Shown: positions 1 through 10,591 of the stretch, one piece after another
Numbering within the stretch: the first letter of the stretch is position 1
Layout: every line of letters starts with the position of its first letter
DNA from: Diphasiastrum complanatum
Lineage: Eukaryota > Streptophyta > Lycopodiopsida > Lycopodiales > Lycopodiaceae
Assembly: GCA_029204225.1 (NCBI GenBank)
Contig: CM055094.1
Span: 63,068,442-63,132,441 of the forward strand
DNA: 64,000 bases
Reading direction: 5' to 3'
The notes under the pieces: generated by a model
Seen by the model: only the letters and a program-made list of their open reading frames with translations
Databases searched by the model: none
What the model was told of the DNA's origin: nothing
Made by a program: the position numbers and the translations under genes

Positions 1-84
1 CTTTCAGTATCAGAGAATTGATTTCCTGTTGTTGGCATCACTACATCTTAGCGTCATCGATACAATCGACATACTAAGTTCCAA

Positions 85-372
85 ATGGATTCTCAAAATA
101 AAGCTGGTCTTATCGCAGACAAGCTGAATGGATCCAATTATCATTTGTGGAAATTTAAGATGAAGACCTTGCTAATCGCCAACGAGTTATGGGATGTTGT
201 TACAGGTATCGAAGTGAAATCTAAAGAAGACTCAAAATGAAAATCGAAGGATGGTAAAGCTTTCGCGCTTATTATCCGCAATATATCAGATACTCAAATT
301 GGCCACATAGCTGAAGCTAAAACTTTGAAAGAAGTTTTGGACATCCTGTGCTCACTATATGATGTGAGAGAC
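85..372 (+). pseudogene. copia-1 gag N-terminal fragment
   Basis: The frame opens at the ATG at 85 and reads as a copia gag of the UBN2 type, with the typical block NGSNYHLWKFKMKTLL near residues 15-30 and LWDVVTGI after it. A TGA at 238-240 interrupts it. Similarity ends near 372 and the next readable sequence is integrase, so the rest of gag, the zinc knuckle and protease are deleted. In an intact element the product would be the capsid protein. The related gag fragment at 21492 shares the same opening pattern. Confidence 0.75.
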
Positions 373-2430
373 AGGTAAAGTCGATCTCCCTGTTTGCCAT
401 AGCTGCATCCTTGGAAAGCAAACTATGATTCCTTTTATATCAAGTCATAGGCATGCAACAAAAGGTCTGTTAGATGTTGTTCATACAAATATATGTGGAC
501 CTATGCAAACTCCTTCATTGCTAGATGCAAAGTTTTTCATTACCTTTATTGACAAATTCTCTAGAAGAACAGTTGTTCATTTCATTAAACAAAAATCAAA
601 GGCTTTCATCAAGTTCAAACAATTCAAAGAGCATGCAGAAAATCAAACTGGCAAATGAATCAAAGCACTGAGGTCAGATAACGGGGGAGAATACATCTCC
701 ACCGAATTCGGGAGTATTGCCTTAACAAGGCATTGAGCAACAATACATTACCTCTTATTCGCCTCAATCAAATGGTCTTGCTGAGAGAAAAAACAGAACC
801 TTAGTCGAATCGACAAAGTGCATGTTATCACATGTGACACTTCCGAAGTCCTGGGCTGAAGCTGTTTCAACAACAACCTATATTCAGGACAGATGTCCCA
901 TCTACCACACTACTTCAGATCAAGCTTACAAGTTAATCGATCCCATCGAGTCGAAGATATTCACTAGCCGGGATGTCATCTTCATCGAAGATCAGTTTCA
1001 AGACCTCAAAGGAAAAGGCACAGCCCATCCAGCCGACCTGTCAGATGCTCCTGACATATTGAACTTTCCAGTTCCTCAGTCGACTATTCGCCTTGAAGGA
1101 CCAAGCTCATCTACTCTTGACGAACAACAAATTAACGGTGAATCAGAAGATGATGATGTTGCAATTCAGCAACTACAGTATGATGAAATTGATCAACTTC
1201 CTTTATTTCCCAGAAGACCATCAAGAGCTAGCAGACCACCTATCAGGTATATCGACGAGTCTGCAGCCTACCTTGTTCACAAGACAACATATCTCAATGG
1301 AGTTATTGAAGAGGACATTTACATGGTGCAGCCCGAAGGTTATATTATCGAGGGCAAACACATTCATGTGTCTAAACTCCATAAGGAAGTTTATGGCTTG
1401 AAGCAATCTGCTCGAGCATGGTTTCAAAGGATCCATACTTTCCTTATTGATCACGGCTACAGACCTAGCTCTTCAGATTCAAATGTTTACTTCAAGACAG
1501 TGCAACAATCTTTTATCATTATCACTTTGTACGTGGATGATACATTGCTTTTTAGCAACAGTGCCAATCTGATAAAAGAAGACACGACAATGCTATCTTC
1601 TAAATTCGACATGACCGATTTGGGCGAAGCTCATTTCTGCCTTGGTATTCAAATCCACAGAGACAAAAATTAAAAGTTGATCTACATTACTCAGCAGAGG
1701 TACATCTACAATATGTTAGTCAGATATAATATGATTAATTGCAAGTTAGCTCTCTTACCAATGGATCCAGGTCTCAAATTGTCAAAGGACCAGTGTCCTC
1801 AAACAATTTAAGAGAAGGAGCAGATGCGTGAGTATCCTTACCATTCTATTATAGGATCTCTTATGTACGCAATGATCTGTACCAGGCCAGACATAGCTTT
1901 TGCAATCAGCTCTCTCAGTGAGTATATGACCAACCCTGGTGTAACACATTGGAAGGCTCTTATTAGAGTCATGAGGTATCTTCGAGCTACTATGGACTTT
2001 TGCATTTGTTATGGAGCAGTCGACAACGACAAACTCAATTTACTCAGTGGTTTTACAGATGCAAGTTGGGCAGGAGATGTAGACACTTGTAAATCCACTT
2101 ACAGGTTTACATTCTTCCTCAACAATGGTCCAATATCCTGGAATAGTCGCAAGCAATCTTCGATAGCTCTATCTTCCACTGAATCAGAGTATATCGCAGC
2201 CTCACAAGCTACAAAGGAAGCCGTTTGGTTGAGAAACTTACTTTCAGATATCAGTCTGAATCAATCTGCTCCGACATTATTATTTTGTGATAATCAAAGT
2301 GCCATTGCCTTATCAGCCACCCTAGATTTCATTCTAGGAGTAAGCACATTGAAATGAAGTATCACTTTGTCAGAAGCAGAGTTCTCAACGAAGAGGTCAG
2401 ATTGCAGTACTGTCGAACGCAAGATATGAC
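373..2430 (+). pseudogene. copia-1 pol remnant (integrase, RT, RNase H)
   Basis: Begins inside the integrase zinc finger (CHSCILGKQ at about 400-424), then the integrase core (FITFIDKFSRR; RSDNGGEY near 675) with a TGA at 656 and further frame breaks to about 830. A long frame at 822-1673 holds the post-integrase linker and the C-terminal half of RT (VYGLKQSARAWF; YVDD at 1530-1541). The N-terminal RT block is missing between about 1280 and 1290. RNase H follows at 1824-2357, with D, E and D in TDASWAGDVD, STESEYIA and CDNQSAIAL. It ends in a decayed HFVRSRVLNEEV tail. The integrase/RT/RNase H order is diagnostic of Ty1/copia. It cannot encode a polyprotein. Confidence 0.85.
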
Positions 2431-2943
2431 AACAAATATTATTTATTTTAGAGTTGCTATTGCGCTACTGCTTATCAGTGGAGTTGCTTATTTCAGACTT
2501 ATTCTCAGTTACTCAGAGACAACTTTAGAGTGCACGGTTATTATCCGCTATAGTCTTGCACTCATAAGCATCTGTTCTTGTTTCTCTGAATCAATACTAT
2601 TTCCTTAGTGCTTTCAGTTTGTGTCAGAATGCATGCACCTCTGTATTGCTTTTGTAGCTGATAGAAATTGTCTGAGAATATACTTTATGTTTGGCTACGT
2701 AATCACTTAGTATTTAGAGAAAGTTAGTTGCTAAAGATTGAACGTGATTTCCATCACTACTACTTTGTTCAATTTTTGATAGGCGTAGTCATGTATTGGA
2801 AGTAGGAAGTTTCCAGATTCTATTACTCACCTATTTCCGACAGTTACAAGTAAGAGCTGGAGGCACTTCTACACATGGAGAAGAAAAATAGACAATATTT
2901 AGAAAGGGCAAGACAAAGGCAAAGGCAAAAATAAAGGGTTTAA
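2431..2943. other. Non-coding tail between copia-1 and gypsy-1
   Basis: No coding similarity. The first part may be a copia-1 3' LTR. A stretch near 2758-2800 (TTTTTGATAGGCGTAGTCAT) recurs in slightly changed form at about 49846-49875, so it belongs to a dispersed repeat. Confidence 0.4.
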
Positions 2944-2948
2944 GAAAG
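2944..2948. repeat. Target-site duplication GAAAG, left copy of gypsy-1
   Basis: GAAAG directly precedes the 5' LTR and is found again directly after the 3' LTR at 9545-9549. A perfect 5-bp duplication is the usual integration footprint of LTR elements and fixes the LTR ends. Confidence 0.9.
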
Positions 2949-3395
2949 AGTTATGGACTCGGCTCATTACATTCGCCATGTCCATTTACATTTACTTTAC
3001 TTTATGCATAAGCAGGCTTTGGGCCCTTTTTTATTCATTATTTGACATTTAGACTATATGGTTGGCCTTGGGCCCTATTATTGACATTTAGACCATATTA
3101 TTGGCTTTGGGCCCTATGATTCACTATATTGGTTATTTGGTCATATTACTGTGGGGGCCTTCTTGGAGGGCGCACTATTTTCCCTCTCAGTTTGGCCCTA
3201 GCCACTGGAAGCTTCCTTTTAGGGCTTCCTCTTGGCTATAAGTAGGGATTCTGTGTCATTTGTTACTTGGCTTATGATATGATCTCCTTCTTTAGTCTCT
3301 TTAAGCTTTCTCTCTCATGCTTTCTAGGGTTAAGTCTTGCTTATGTGATGCTTTCATAGACTAAATCTAGATCAGCCGTGGCTATGTTCATAACT
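2949..3395 (+). repeat. 5' LTR of gypsy-1
   Basis: 447 bp, nearly identical to 9094-9544. It starts AGTTATGG and ends TTCATAACT, a 7-bp terminal inverted repeat AGTTATG/CATAACT instead of the usual TG...CA ends. A TATA-like TATAAGTA lies at 3237-3244, about 150 bp before the LTR end, as expected for the LTR promoter. Confidence 0.92.
3237..3244 (+). promoter_or_regulatory. TATA-like box in gypsy-1 5' LTR
   Basis: TATAAGTA sits downstream of a GC-richer upstream part; the same motif is at 9386-9393 in the 3' LTR. It would direct genomic RNA synthesis from the LTR. Prediction from position and motif only. Confidence 0.5.
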
Positions 3396-3407
3396 TGGTA
3401 TCAGAGC
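3396..3407 (+). other. Primer binding site (tRNA-iMet) of gypsy-1
   Basis: TGGTATCAGAGC, the complement of the 3' end of plant initiator methionine tRNA, begins at the base after the LTR with no spacer. It primes minus-strand DNA synthesis. Confidence 0.93.
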
Positions 3408-4473
3408 ACTTTCCTGAGCATCTCCATTGAGCAGATTTTTCTCTCACACGAGGGCGCCCATTTTCAGCTTGGATCTTCACCATTTTTTCAGCCGGATCTT
3501 CAGCATTTCTCCACACTTGTCTTGCAGATTTTCACGACAGATCGGAGGAGGACATGCGCCCACTTGCTGCCCATTTCTAGCGCCCTCTTGCTGGCTGCCT
3601 ACTGCTACATTTTCAGCCTTTTGCTGCCCATTTCTGATGCCCTCTTGCTGGCTGCCTACTGCTGCATTTTCAGCCTTTTTCCTCCCCTATTTTGGGCGCC
3701 CTACTGCCTCCTATTTGCTGCCCTATTGGGCGCCCTCATGCTTGCTGACCAGCGCCCTACTGCTCCTTCCTTTTGCTGAAAATTTCCGCTTTTTGCTGCC
3801 CCTATTCGCCACCTTCCATCAGCCACTCCTAGCGCCCTACCAACCCATCTTTTTGATCCAATTTTTTTTTGCCGTTTACTACCTCTATTGGACGCCCACA
3901 CTCCACCATAGCTGGCGCCCTACATTCGCCTCAATTTCAGCTCACCCTCCTACACTGCTATCTGTGTTCGCAACCCTACCCCGGACAATACAAACACGCC
4001 TAGATGCTTAGAAAGCCACTCCCACCCAACTTCATCGCGCATCGGGATTGCTCCCCGTCTTTATCGCAAATTTTTTTTTTTCCCTTGAAGGGCGATCTCT
4101 GATTTTTCAGCCTTGTTTCCTTGCTGCCCATACCTCCTTTTTGTTATCACTTCCTTTCCTTGGCTGCTCCCTTTCCAGCCCCATAGTCCATTATTGTTTC
4201 CCATACTTTTACCCACCATTTACTCCACGTTGTCGGGCCCTTAGCATCTTTTTTGGAGGCTGCCCGGTACCTCGACATATCGCCGCTATTTTTCAGCTCA
4301 CTTCCGGTTGCGGTTACGAGGTATTTCTTACTTAGTTGTCCTTTCCGTTCATCTTACATCGCGAGTTCTATTGTGTCTTTTCATTGGCGTGCCTGTTGTG
4401 ACGACTTATGTCCTCTCCTTCAGTTCGTCCAATTGTTTAGCACATTTCTTTTCTCGCTTACTTTTTCTTCCTC
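3408..4473 (+). other. gypsy-1 untranslated leader
   Basis: About 1.07 kb of pyrimidine-rich sequence with many GCGCCC and CTGCC words between the primer site and the gag ATG. Overlapping open frames here (for example 3427-4011) have biased composition and match no retroelement protein, so I treat the stretch as leader RNA. Confidence 0.6.
3564..3677 (+). repeat. 57-bp tandem duplication in gypsy-1 leader
   Basis: Two adjacent copies (3564-3620 and 3621-3677) of a unit starting TTGCTGCCCATTTCT and ending ATTTTCAGCCTT differ at only a few positions. Probably a replication slippage product. Confidence 0.75.
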
Positions 4474-5815
4474 ATGGCTAGCTCACCCACTACACCTGCG
4501 AGTCATTCCGGACCTTTAGATGAACAGCTTGCTGATATGCGTGACTCTCTTACTCTCCTCAGTAGTCGTTTCGACCAAATGATGACCGGTTTTACCACTC
4601 TACAGACCGGCTTTGCCACTATGCAGTCAGAGATTGATTCCTTACAGCCACATGGACTTGGCAAAGCCCCTGTTCATTCATCATTTGGGTCTCCATTTGG
4701 ACTTCCATCCTCGTCTACTTCCTTTGGCGGTGGGCCTCATTTTCCACCTAACCCACCACCCGGTTTTCCACGTCATACAGCTCCTGAGCTACATTTTGCT
4801 CGAGATTTTCGTGATCGGGTACAGCTTGCCACCTATTCTGGTTCCTCTGACGGGAACTTGTTAGAGAATTGGTTTGCAAAGCTTGATACTTATTTTCAGA
4901 TTTACCCTAAGATTGATCCTCAGAAGATCCAGTTAGCCGCCTTACATTTAGATGGACGTGCTGCCACTTGGTGGCGGGTCTACCGACTTGACCCTGATCG
5001 GGACGGTCTCCAGTTATGGCCTACCTTTTGTCGTGATCTTCGTCATGCTATGATTGACCCTCAGTGGCTGAGCCGCCAGCGTGATATATTCCGTAGTCTT
5101 ACTCAGACTGGTGATCTTTCTTCCTATACAGATCAGTTTATGGACCTTTCCTACCTCTTTAGAGATCTTCAGCCCACCGAGCTTATTTCTCGCTACATTG
5201 CTGGACTTCGTGGTGCTCTACGATACGATGTCTCTTCTTTTCGTCCACCCACACTTGTTGAGGCCATGTCCCTTGCTAGTACTTTACAGCATAAGTACCC
5301 TGATCCTGCTCCCTTTCGCTTTTCCCGACCCCGTCCATCTCTTTCACCTCTACCATCTTCGGCCCCATTTGCCCCATCCATTGTCGTCCCGACCTCTTCT
5401 CTTACTTCTCCCGCTCCTCGCCCTCCGCCTCCTCGTCCTGCTTTTGTCCGACGTTACACGTCTGCAGAGTTCGCTGACATTCAGCAGAAGCGTCTTTGCT
5501 TTCATTGTAAGAGTCCTGACCACATTGCCCGTGATTGCCGCCAGCCCCTGCCTACTTCTACTGCTGTTTTCTACCATGAGGGCACTACCCCAGATGAGTC
5601 CGATATCTACATTCATATATCTGATGAGCCTGATCTATCTCTTGAGCCTTCTACTGATTTACTTCCTACTACTTGCCATGCTCAGCTTGCTTATGCTACC
5701 TGGACAGGGCGCCCCGGTCCTCGCTCCATTCGGCTACGTGTGCGCATTACTGGTCGTGAGTATATTGCTTTAGTTGATACCGGTAGCACTCATTCCTTTA
5801 TCAGCAGTTTGTTCT
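4474..5815 (+). pseudogene. gypsy-1 gag and protease
   Basis: Start ATG at 4474, the first ATG of the long frame after the leader. Residues about 110-250 match the retrotransposon gag (capsid) domain (AATWWRVY; RYIAGLRGALRYDV). A proline-rich linker follows, then a CCHC knuckle CFHCKSPDHIARDC at 5497-5538 that would bind RNA. The aspartic protease active site VDTGSTHSF has its DTG codons at 5776-5784. The frame is lost at about 5810-5825, shortly after the protease motif: the continuing protease sequence moves to another frame, so gag-pro is broken from pol. Nothing else in the knuckle or protease motif looks damaged. Confidence 0.88.
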
Positions 5816-8800
5816 CAGCAGGATACGCGCTTCACCTATTCCTGCTCCACAGCCTCTCACAGTTGAGGTTGCCAGTTCTCACTCATTTCCTAGTTCTCAG
5901 ATGTTTTAGGGATTATCCTACCGCATTGGTGATTTTTCTGGACAGGCAGATCTTTATATCATTCCTATGGAGTGCTATGACCTTATCCTTGGTGCTGATT
6001 GGTTTGCTTCATTGGGAGCGGTTACTTTGGACCTGGCTCAGCAGACATTGACATTTGTTCATGATGCAGTGACCCACTCACTTGCTGGTATTGATTCTCA
6101 GGCAGATTTCCAGCTGATCAGCGGGAAGCAGCTTATCCGCAGCCTACCTAAGGCTCATTGTGTAGCTTTATTATGTGTTCAGCGTGCTGCAACAGATTCT
6201 CCAGTGACTACCTCTCCTCCAGCAGCTGTTCCTCAGGTGATCTCTGACGTATTACATCAGTATGCATTTGTCTTTTCAGAACCTACGACGCTATCACCAT
6301 TACGTGATGTGAACCACCATATTGATTTGCGTCCTGGTTCTGCTCCTCCCTCCCGGCCTCCTTACCGTATGTCTAAGTCTGAGCGTGATGAGGTTGAGCT
6401 TCAGATTACTGCTTTACTAGATCAGGGCCTTATTGTTCCTAGTCACAGTCCTTTTGGTGCCCCTGTTCTCCTTGTCAGTAAGAAAGATGGTTCCAAACGC
6501 CTCTGCATTGATTATCATGCCCTCAATAAGTTGACCATCCGTAACCAGTATCCTATTCCTCACATGGATGATCTCTTTGACCAGTTAGGCACCTCTCATC
6601 TTTTCTCTAAGATAGACTTACGTTCCGGCTATCACCAGATTAGGATGCATCCTTCGGACAAACACAAGACTGCGTTTCGTACCCATCTTGGTTTGTATGA
6701 GTTTCGTGTTCTTCCTTTTGGTGTTACTAATGGTTCACCTACGTTCCAAAATGTGATGAATAACATCATGCGTCCTCTCCTTGGTCGTTGTGTTTTAGTT
6801 TATTTTGATGATATTCTTGTTTTTAGTAAGACTCTTGATGAGCATGTGTTACATCTTTCATCTGTTTTTCAATTGCTTGTTCATCACCAGTTGTTTGCTA
6901 AACTTTCTAAGTGTTCCTTTGCTGTTGTTGAGATTGAGTTTTTAGGATTTCTCATTTGTGATGGTCGTATTCGTTTGGACCCTCATAAGGTTCGGGCAAT
7001 CGATGATTGGCCTGTTCCCACAGATGTCCACCATGTTCGTATGTTTCTTGGTCTCGCTACTCACCTTCGTCGTCCTGTTCCTCACTTTGCCACTGTGGCT
7101 GCCCCTCTTCATGCCCTTTTGAAGAAGTCTAGTGCTTTTGTTTGGACTTCTGATTGTCAGTTAGCCTTTGACACTCTTCGTCGTGCTGTTGTGGAGGCCT
7201 CTGTCCTGTGTTTACCACAGTTTGATCAGAAATTTATTGTTGAGACCGATGCTAGTAATGTTGGTTTGGGTGCCTTGCTTCGTCAGTCTCAGTGTATTAT
7301 TGCTTATGAGTCGCGTCGTTTACGCTCTTATGAGCAACGTTATTCTGTCCGCTTCTTGCCATTATCTATGCTGTTAAGAAGTGGCGCCATTACCTGTACC
7401 GTGTTCCTTTTGATATTGTTACTGATCATCAGTCCTTACGTTATCTCTTCTCCCAGCGTGATCTTAGTGATCGTCAGTTTCGTTGGTTGCAGTTTTTACA
7501 ATCTTTTGATTTTTCTATTTTGTATCGTCCTGGTCGTGCTAACATTGCTGCTGACGCATTGTCTAGACTTCCTGCTTTATTGAATACCCTTGTTGCCACG
7601 ATCCCTTCCTGGTTTGATGATCTTCCATCTGCTTATCTTACATGTTCTGATTTTCGTGATGTTTATAGTTTGGGTATCCATTCTCAGTTGTTGTCGGATG
7701 CTCATTCGTCCCCAGTTGGGGGTCATTTTGGTTTTCAGAAGTCTTATGCTCGTCTTAAGGATCATTTCTATTGGCCATCCCTTAGGAAAGAGCTTGTTGT
7801 ACTTATTCGTACCTGTCCTTTCTGCTTACGTAATAAGTACTCCCGTGCTAAGTCCGCTGGTTTGCTTCAGAGTTGGCCTATTCCTCACCGCGAGTGGACT
7901 GATATTTCTATGGACTTCATCATTGGCCTTCCTCGCACCCATCGTGGTCACGATTCATGTATGGTGGTAGTTGACAGGTTCTCGAAACAGGCACATTTCA
8001 TACCCGTCCGCAGTACTATTACAGCAGAGCAGTGTGCACGCTTGTTCCTTTCAGAGATATTTCGCCTACATGGGTTTCCTCGTACTATCCTTTTTGATCG
8101 GGATAGTAAGTTTACATCATTGTTCTGGACAGAGCTTATGCGTATATTGGATGTACAGCTTTTTATGGGGTCTGCTTATCATTCTACTTCTGATGGGCAG
8201 TCTGAGGTCCTTAATAGGATCCTTGAGGATTATTTGCGCCATTTTGTTAATCCTTCAGGGAAGGATTGGGATCAGCACTTATGTTTGGCAGAGTATAGCT
8301 ATAACAGCTCTGTTAGTACCAGCACCGGCGTTGCACCATTTTTATTATCTCATGGTTATGCACCTCTTTTACCTGGTATTCCTCCTCCTCCTGAGGATAC
8401 ACCTGTGACACGGTCTTCATTTCTATGAGGTGCTCGCGAGCTTATTCTCCAGGCCAGTTCCCATTTGCAGCAGGTCCAGTAGCGTTATCAGGCTTCAGTT
8501 GATCGTCATCGACGTCATGTTGAGTTTCATGTTGGTGATATGGTATATCTACGCCTACGGTTTGCACGTCATCATTTTATTCAGGGCCATGCTTCTACTG
8601 AGAAACTTGCATCACGTTATTATGGGCCTTATTGTATATTGGAGGTTCTTAGTCCAGTTACATATCGTCTTCAGCTTCCTGCTTCCACACGTGCCTGTGA
8701 TATATTCCATGTCAGTTTATTACGTGCTGCTATTGAGGATGATGCTCCTCGTGATGCTGAGTTTCCTACTGCACCGGATCTCTTTCCTTTATTACCTGCT

Positions 8801-9049
8801 GCTATCCTTCAGGTGCGTTTGCATCATAGTCGACGCCGCCGGCAGATTCAGTTCCTAGTCCAGTGGGATGGTCGTCCTGTTGAGGAGGCCACATGGGAGC
8901 CTATTGATGTCTTTTATCATACACCGTCACTTGCGGATCAGGCTCGTGCTCTTGCCGCACTTGTTGATTCCTCTACATCAACTGTTGCTCCAGTTGTTAC
9001 TACACCAGATGCTGTTCCAGTTGATCCTCCAGGGCTTGCTGTTACTTGA
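5816..9049 (+). pseudogene. gypsy-1 pol: RT, RNase H, integrase, chromodomain
   Basis: After an in-frame TAG at 5907-5909 the protease tail (YDLILGADWF) runs into RT (FSKIDLRSGYHQIRM; catalytic YFDD at 6801-6812) and RNase H (VETDASNVGLGALL near 7246). A second frameshift at about 7350 moves the frame. RNase H ends and integrase follows: zinc finger with paired H and CPFC near 7815, then a DDE core (MDFIIGLPRTHRG; DRDSKFTS; SDGQSEVLNRILEDYL). Stops TGA 8426-8428 and TAG 8480-8482 cut the frame. The end holds a chromodomain at about 8787-8910 (FLVQWDGRPVEEATWEP), which in related elements steers integration to particular chromatin. Confidence 0.9.
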
Positions 9050-9082
9050 TCCAGTCCTTTATGGCAGTTGGGTCTTATTTTT

Positions 9083-9093
9083 GTGTCGGGGAG
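9083..9093 (+). other. Probable polypurine tract of gypsy-1
   Basis: GTGTCGGGGAG directly precedes the 3' LTR, where the plus-strand primer is expected. Only the last six bases are purine-only, so this is a weak match supported mainly by position. Confidence 0.45.
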
Positions 9094-9544
9094 AGTTATG
9101 GACTCGGCTCATTACATTCGCCATGTCCATTTACATTTACTTTACTCTATGCATAAGCAGGCTTTGGGCCCTTTTTTATTCATTATTTGACATTTAGACT
9201 ATATGGTTGGCCTTGGGCCCTATTATTGACATTTAGACCATATTATTGGCTTTGGGCCCTATGATTCAGTATATTGGTTATTTGGTCATATTACTGAGAG
9301 TGGGGGCCTTCTTGGAGGGCGCACTATTTTCCCTCTCAGTTTGGCCCTAGCCACTGGAAGCTTCCTTTTAGGGCTTCCTCTTGGCTATAAGTAGGGATTC
9401 TGTGTCATTTGTTACTTGGCTTATGATATGATCTCCTTCTTTAGTCTCTTTAAGCTTTCTCTCTCCTGCTTTCTAGGGTTAAGTCTTGCTTATGTGATGC
9501 TTTCATAGACTAAATCTAGATCAGCCGTGGCTACGTTCATAACT
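9094..9544 (+). repeat. 3' LTR of gypsy-1
   Basis: 451 bp, same AGTTATG...CATAACT ends as the 5' LTR. Differs from it by four substitutions and a 4-bp insertion after ATATTACTG. Confidence 0.92.
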
Positions 9545-9549
9545 GAAAG
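9545..9549. repeat. Target-site duplication GAAAG, right copy of gypsy-1
   Basis: Identical to 2944-2948. Confidence 0.9.
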
Positions 9550-10570
9550 GCCACTTGTATCAAGGTAAGGCTTCTTCTTTTGGTAATAGGCACTAGAACA
9601 AGATGTGCGACCATAGACTGGCCTTGGTATAAGCCTTGCAAATTTAAATATGTTTTTAAGAGGCTTATAAGGAGGGCTATAAGGAGGCCAAGTCCTTGAC
9701 AGAACCCAACATGGATTTTTTGGACATAACTAAATAATGCACTTCTCAGTTTAGTAGTCACTAGTTAACCGTGAGCTCAAATCTTGAAGGCACCCGTTAT
9801 GAGGAGAAACCATTATTGAGCACGGTTGTTAGTATGGGGTCTACTGTGAGACCATGATGGTTAGGAGATGGCTAGATTACAGTATCTATATAGCAGGAAG
9901 TCCCAGAGGGTTTGGGGGGCAACGCCCCCCAGTGGCAGGGTCCGGGGGCCTCTTCATGATTTGGCCTTCCAACTCCCTAAGCGAAAACACACTTTTTGGT
10001 GTTTCGCATCCCCTTGGTCCTTGGCTGTGCGCTCTCTCAAATGGTGGTCGTTACTATATAACTACCACATTGTGAGGCATTCATTAGTAATTGAAGCATT
10101 CTGTTATTGTGTAGATCAGTCATCCAAAGTCTATTCTAGATCGCCATTGAAGCCCTTCTCCAGGGTGCATGGTTGGATAGCACCATCATGTGTACTTGCT
10201 TTATTATAATTAGAATTTCAGATTCATGTTCATTGTTTCTTGTCTACACTAAACTCCGTTGTCAATTATAATAGGATTAATGCACCTAAACTGGACCATC
10301 CTGCACCCGAAACAGTCGGCAAACTACACAGTAATAATGCTCTTAATCAGAGCTTTCATCTGATACCCATATTGCCTAAAAAAATTTCAAAAAAAAAAAA
10401 CGATTCTGCACGATTCTAAATCGCGATTCTGAACCGCGATTTAGAATCGTGGTGCAACTATGAATTGACATAATCATGCTGACCATATCATAAGGCATCA
10501 GTAACATCTTTTTTCCCACTCTGGCATGTTCATGTACTAAAGTATCTTTTTACATATATATTTTTTTTAA
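9550..10570. other. Non-coding stretch before the host exons
   Basis: No protein similarity seen. It holds a small GC hairpin (9913-9931: TGGGGGGC, 3-nt loop AAC, GCCCCCCA) and a longer inverted repeat at 10409-10451 after a poly(A) run. If the gene at 10592-11862 continues upstream, this is probably intron sequence carrying repeat debris. Confidence 0.4.
10409..10451. repeat. 17-bp perfect inverted repeat (hairpin)
   Basis: Arms CACGATTCTAAATCGCG (10409-10425) and CGCGATTTAGAATCGTG (10435-10451) with a 9-nt spacer. Preceded by an A run and an extra CGATTCT copy. Could be a small MITE-like or poly(A)-linked repeat; no matching terminal duplication was found. Confidence 0.8.
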
Positions 10571-10591
10571 AGAGGTACACTTGGACTGCAG

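Larger units (their letters stand above)
1..2613 (+). mobile_element. Decayed Ty1/copia retrotransposon (copia-1)
   Basis: A copia-order series is readable: gag start, integrase, reverse transcriptase with YVDD, then RNase H. The first bases (about 7-16, GTATCAGAGA) resemble an initiator-Met tRNA primer site, so a 5' LTR probably ends at the window edge. The words CTTTCAGT at position 1 and GCTTTCAGT near 2606 could be the ends of the two LTRs, which would put a short 3' LTR at about 2430-2613. That assignment is inference, because only the end of the 5' copy is in view. Large internal deletions make the element non-functional. Confidence 0.7.
2949..9544 (+). mobile_element. Ty3/gypsy chromovirus (gypsy-1), 6.6 kb, both LTRs present
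   Basis: Full structure: 447-bp and 451-bp LTRs, a tRNA-iMet primer site flush with the 5' LTR, a leader, gag with zinc knuckle, aspartic protease, RT, RNase H, integrase and a C-terminal chromodomain, in gypsy order (RT before integrase). Flanked by the GAAAG duplication. The two LTRs differ by four substitutions and one 4-bp indel, so the insertion is fairly young, yet the coding region carries at least two frameshifts and three in-frame stops. The chromodomain places it among chromoviruses; I cannot name the clade. Confidence 0.93.

Noticed and set aside
3427-4011. 194-codon open frame in the gypsy-1 leader
   Set aside because: Pyrimidine-rich composition, overlapping open frames, no similarity, and partly a 57-bp duplication.
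5081-5773. 230-codon Leu-rich frame overlapping gag
   Set aside because: Shadow frame of gypsy-1 gag, whose own frame has the capsid and knuckle motifs.
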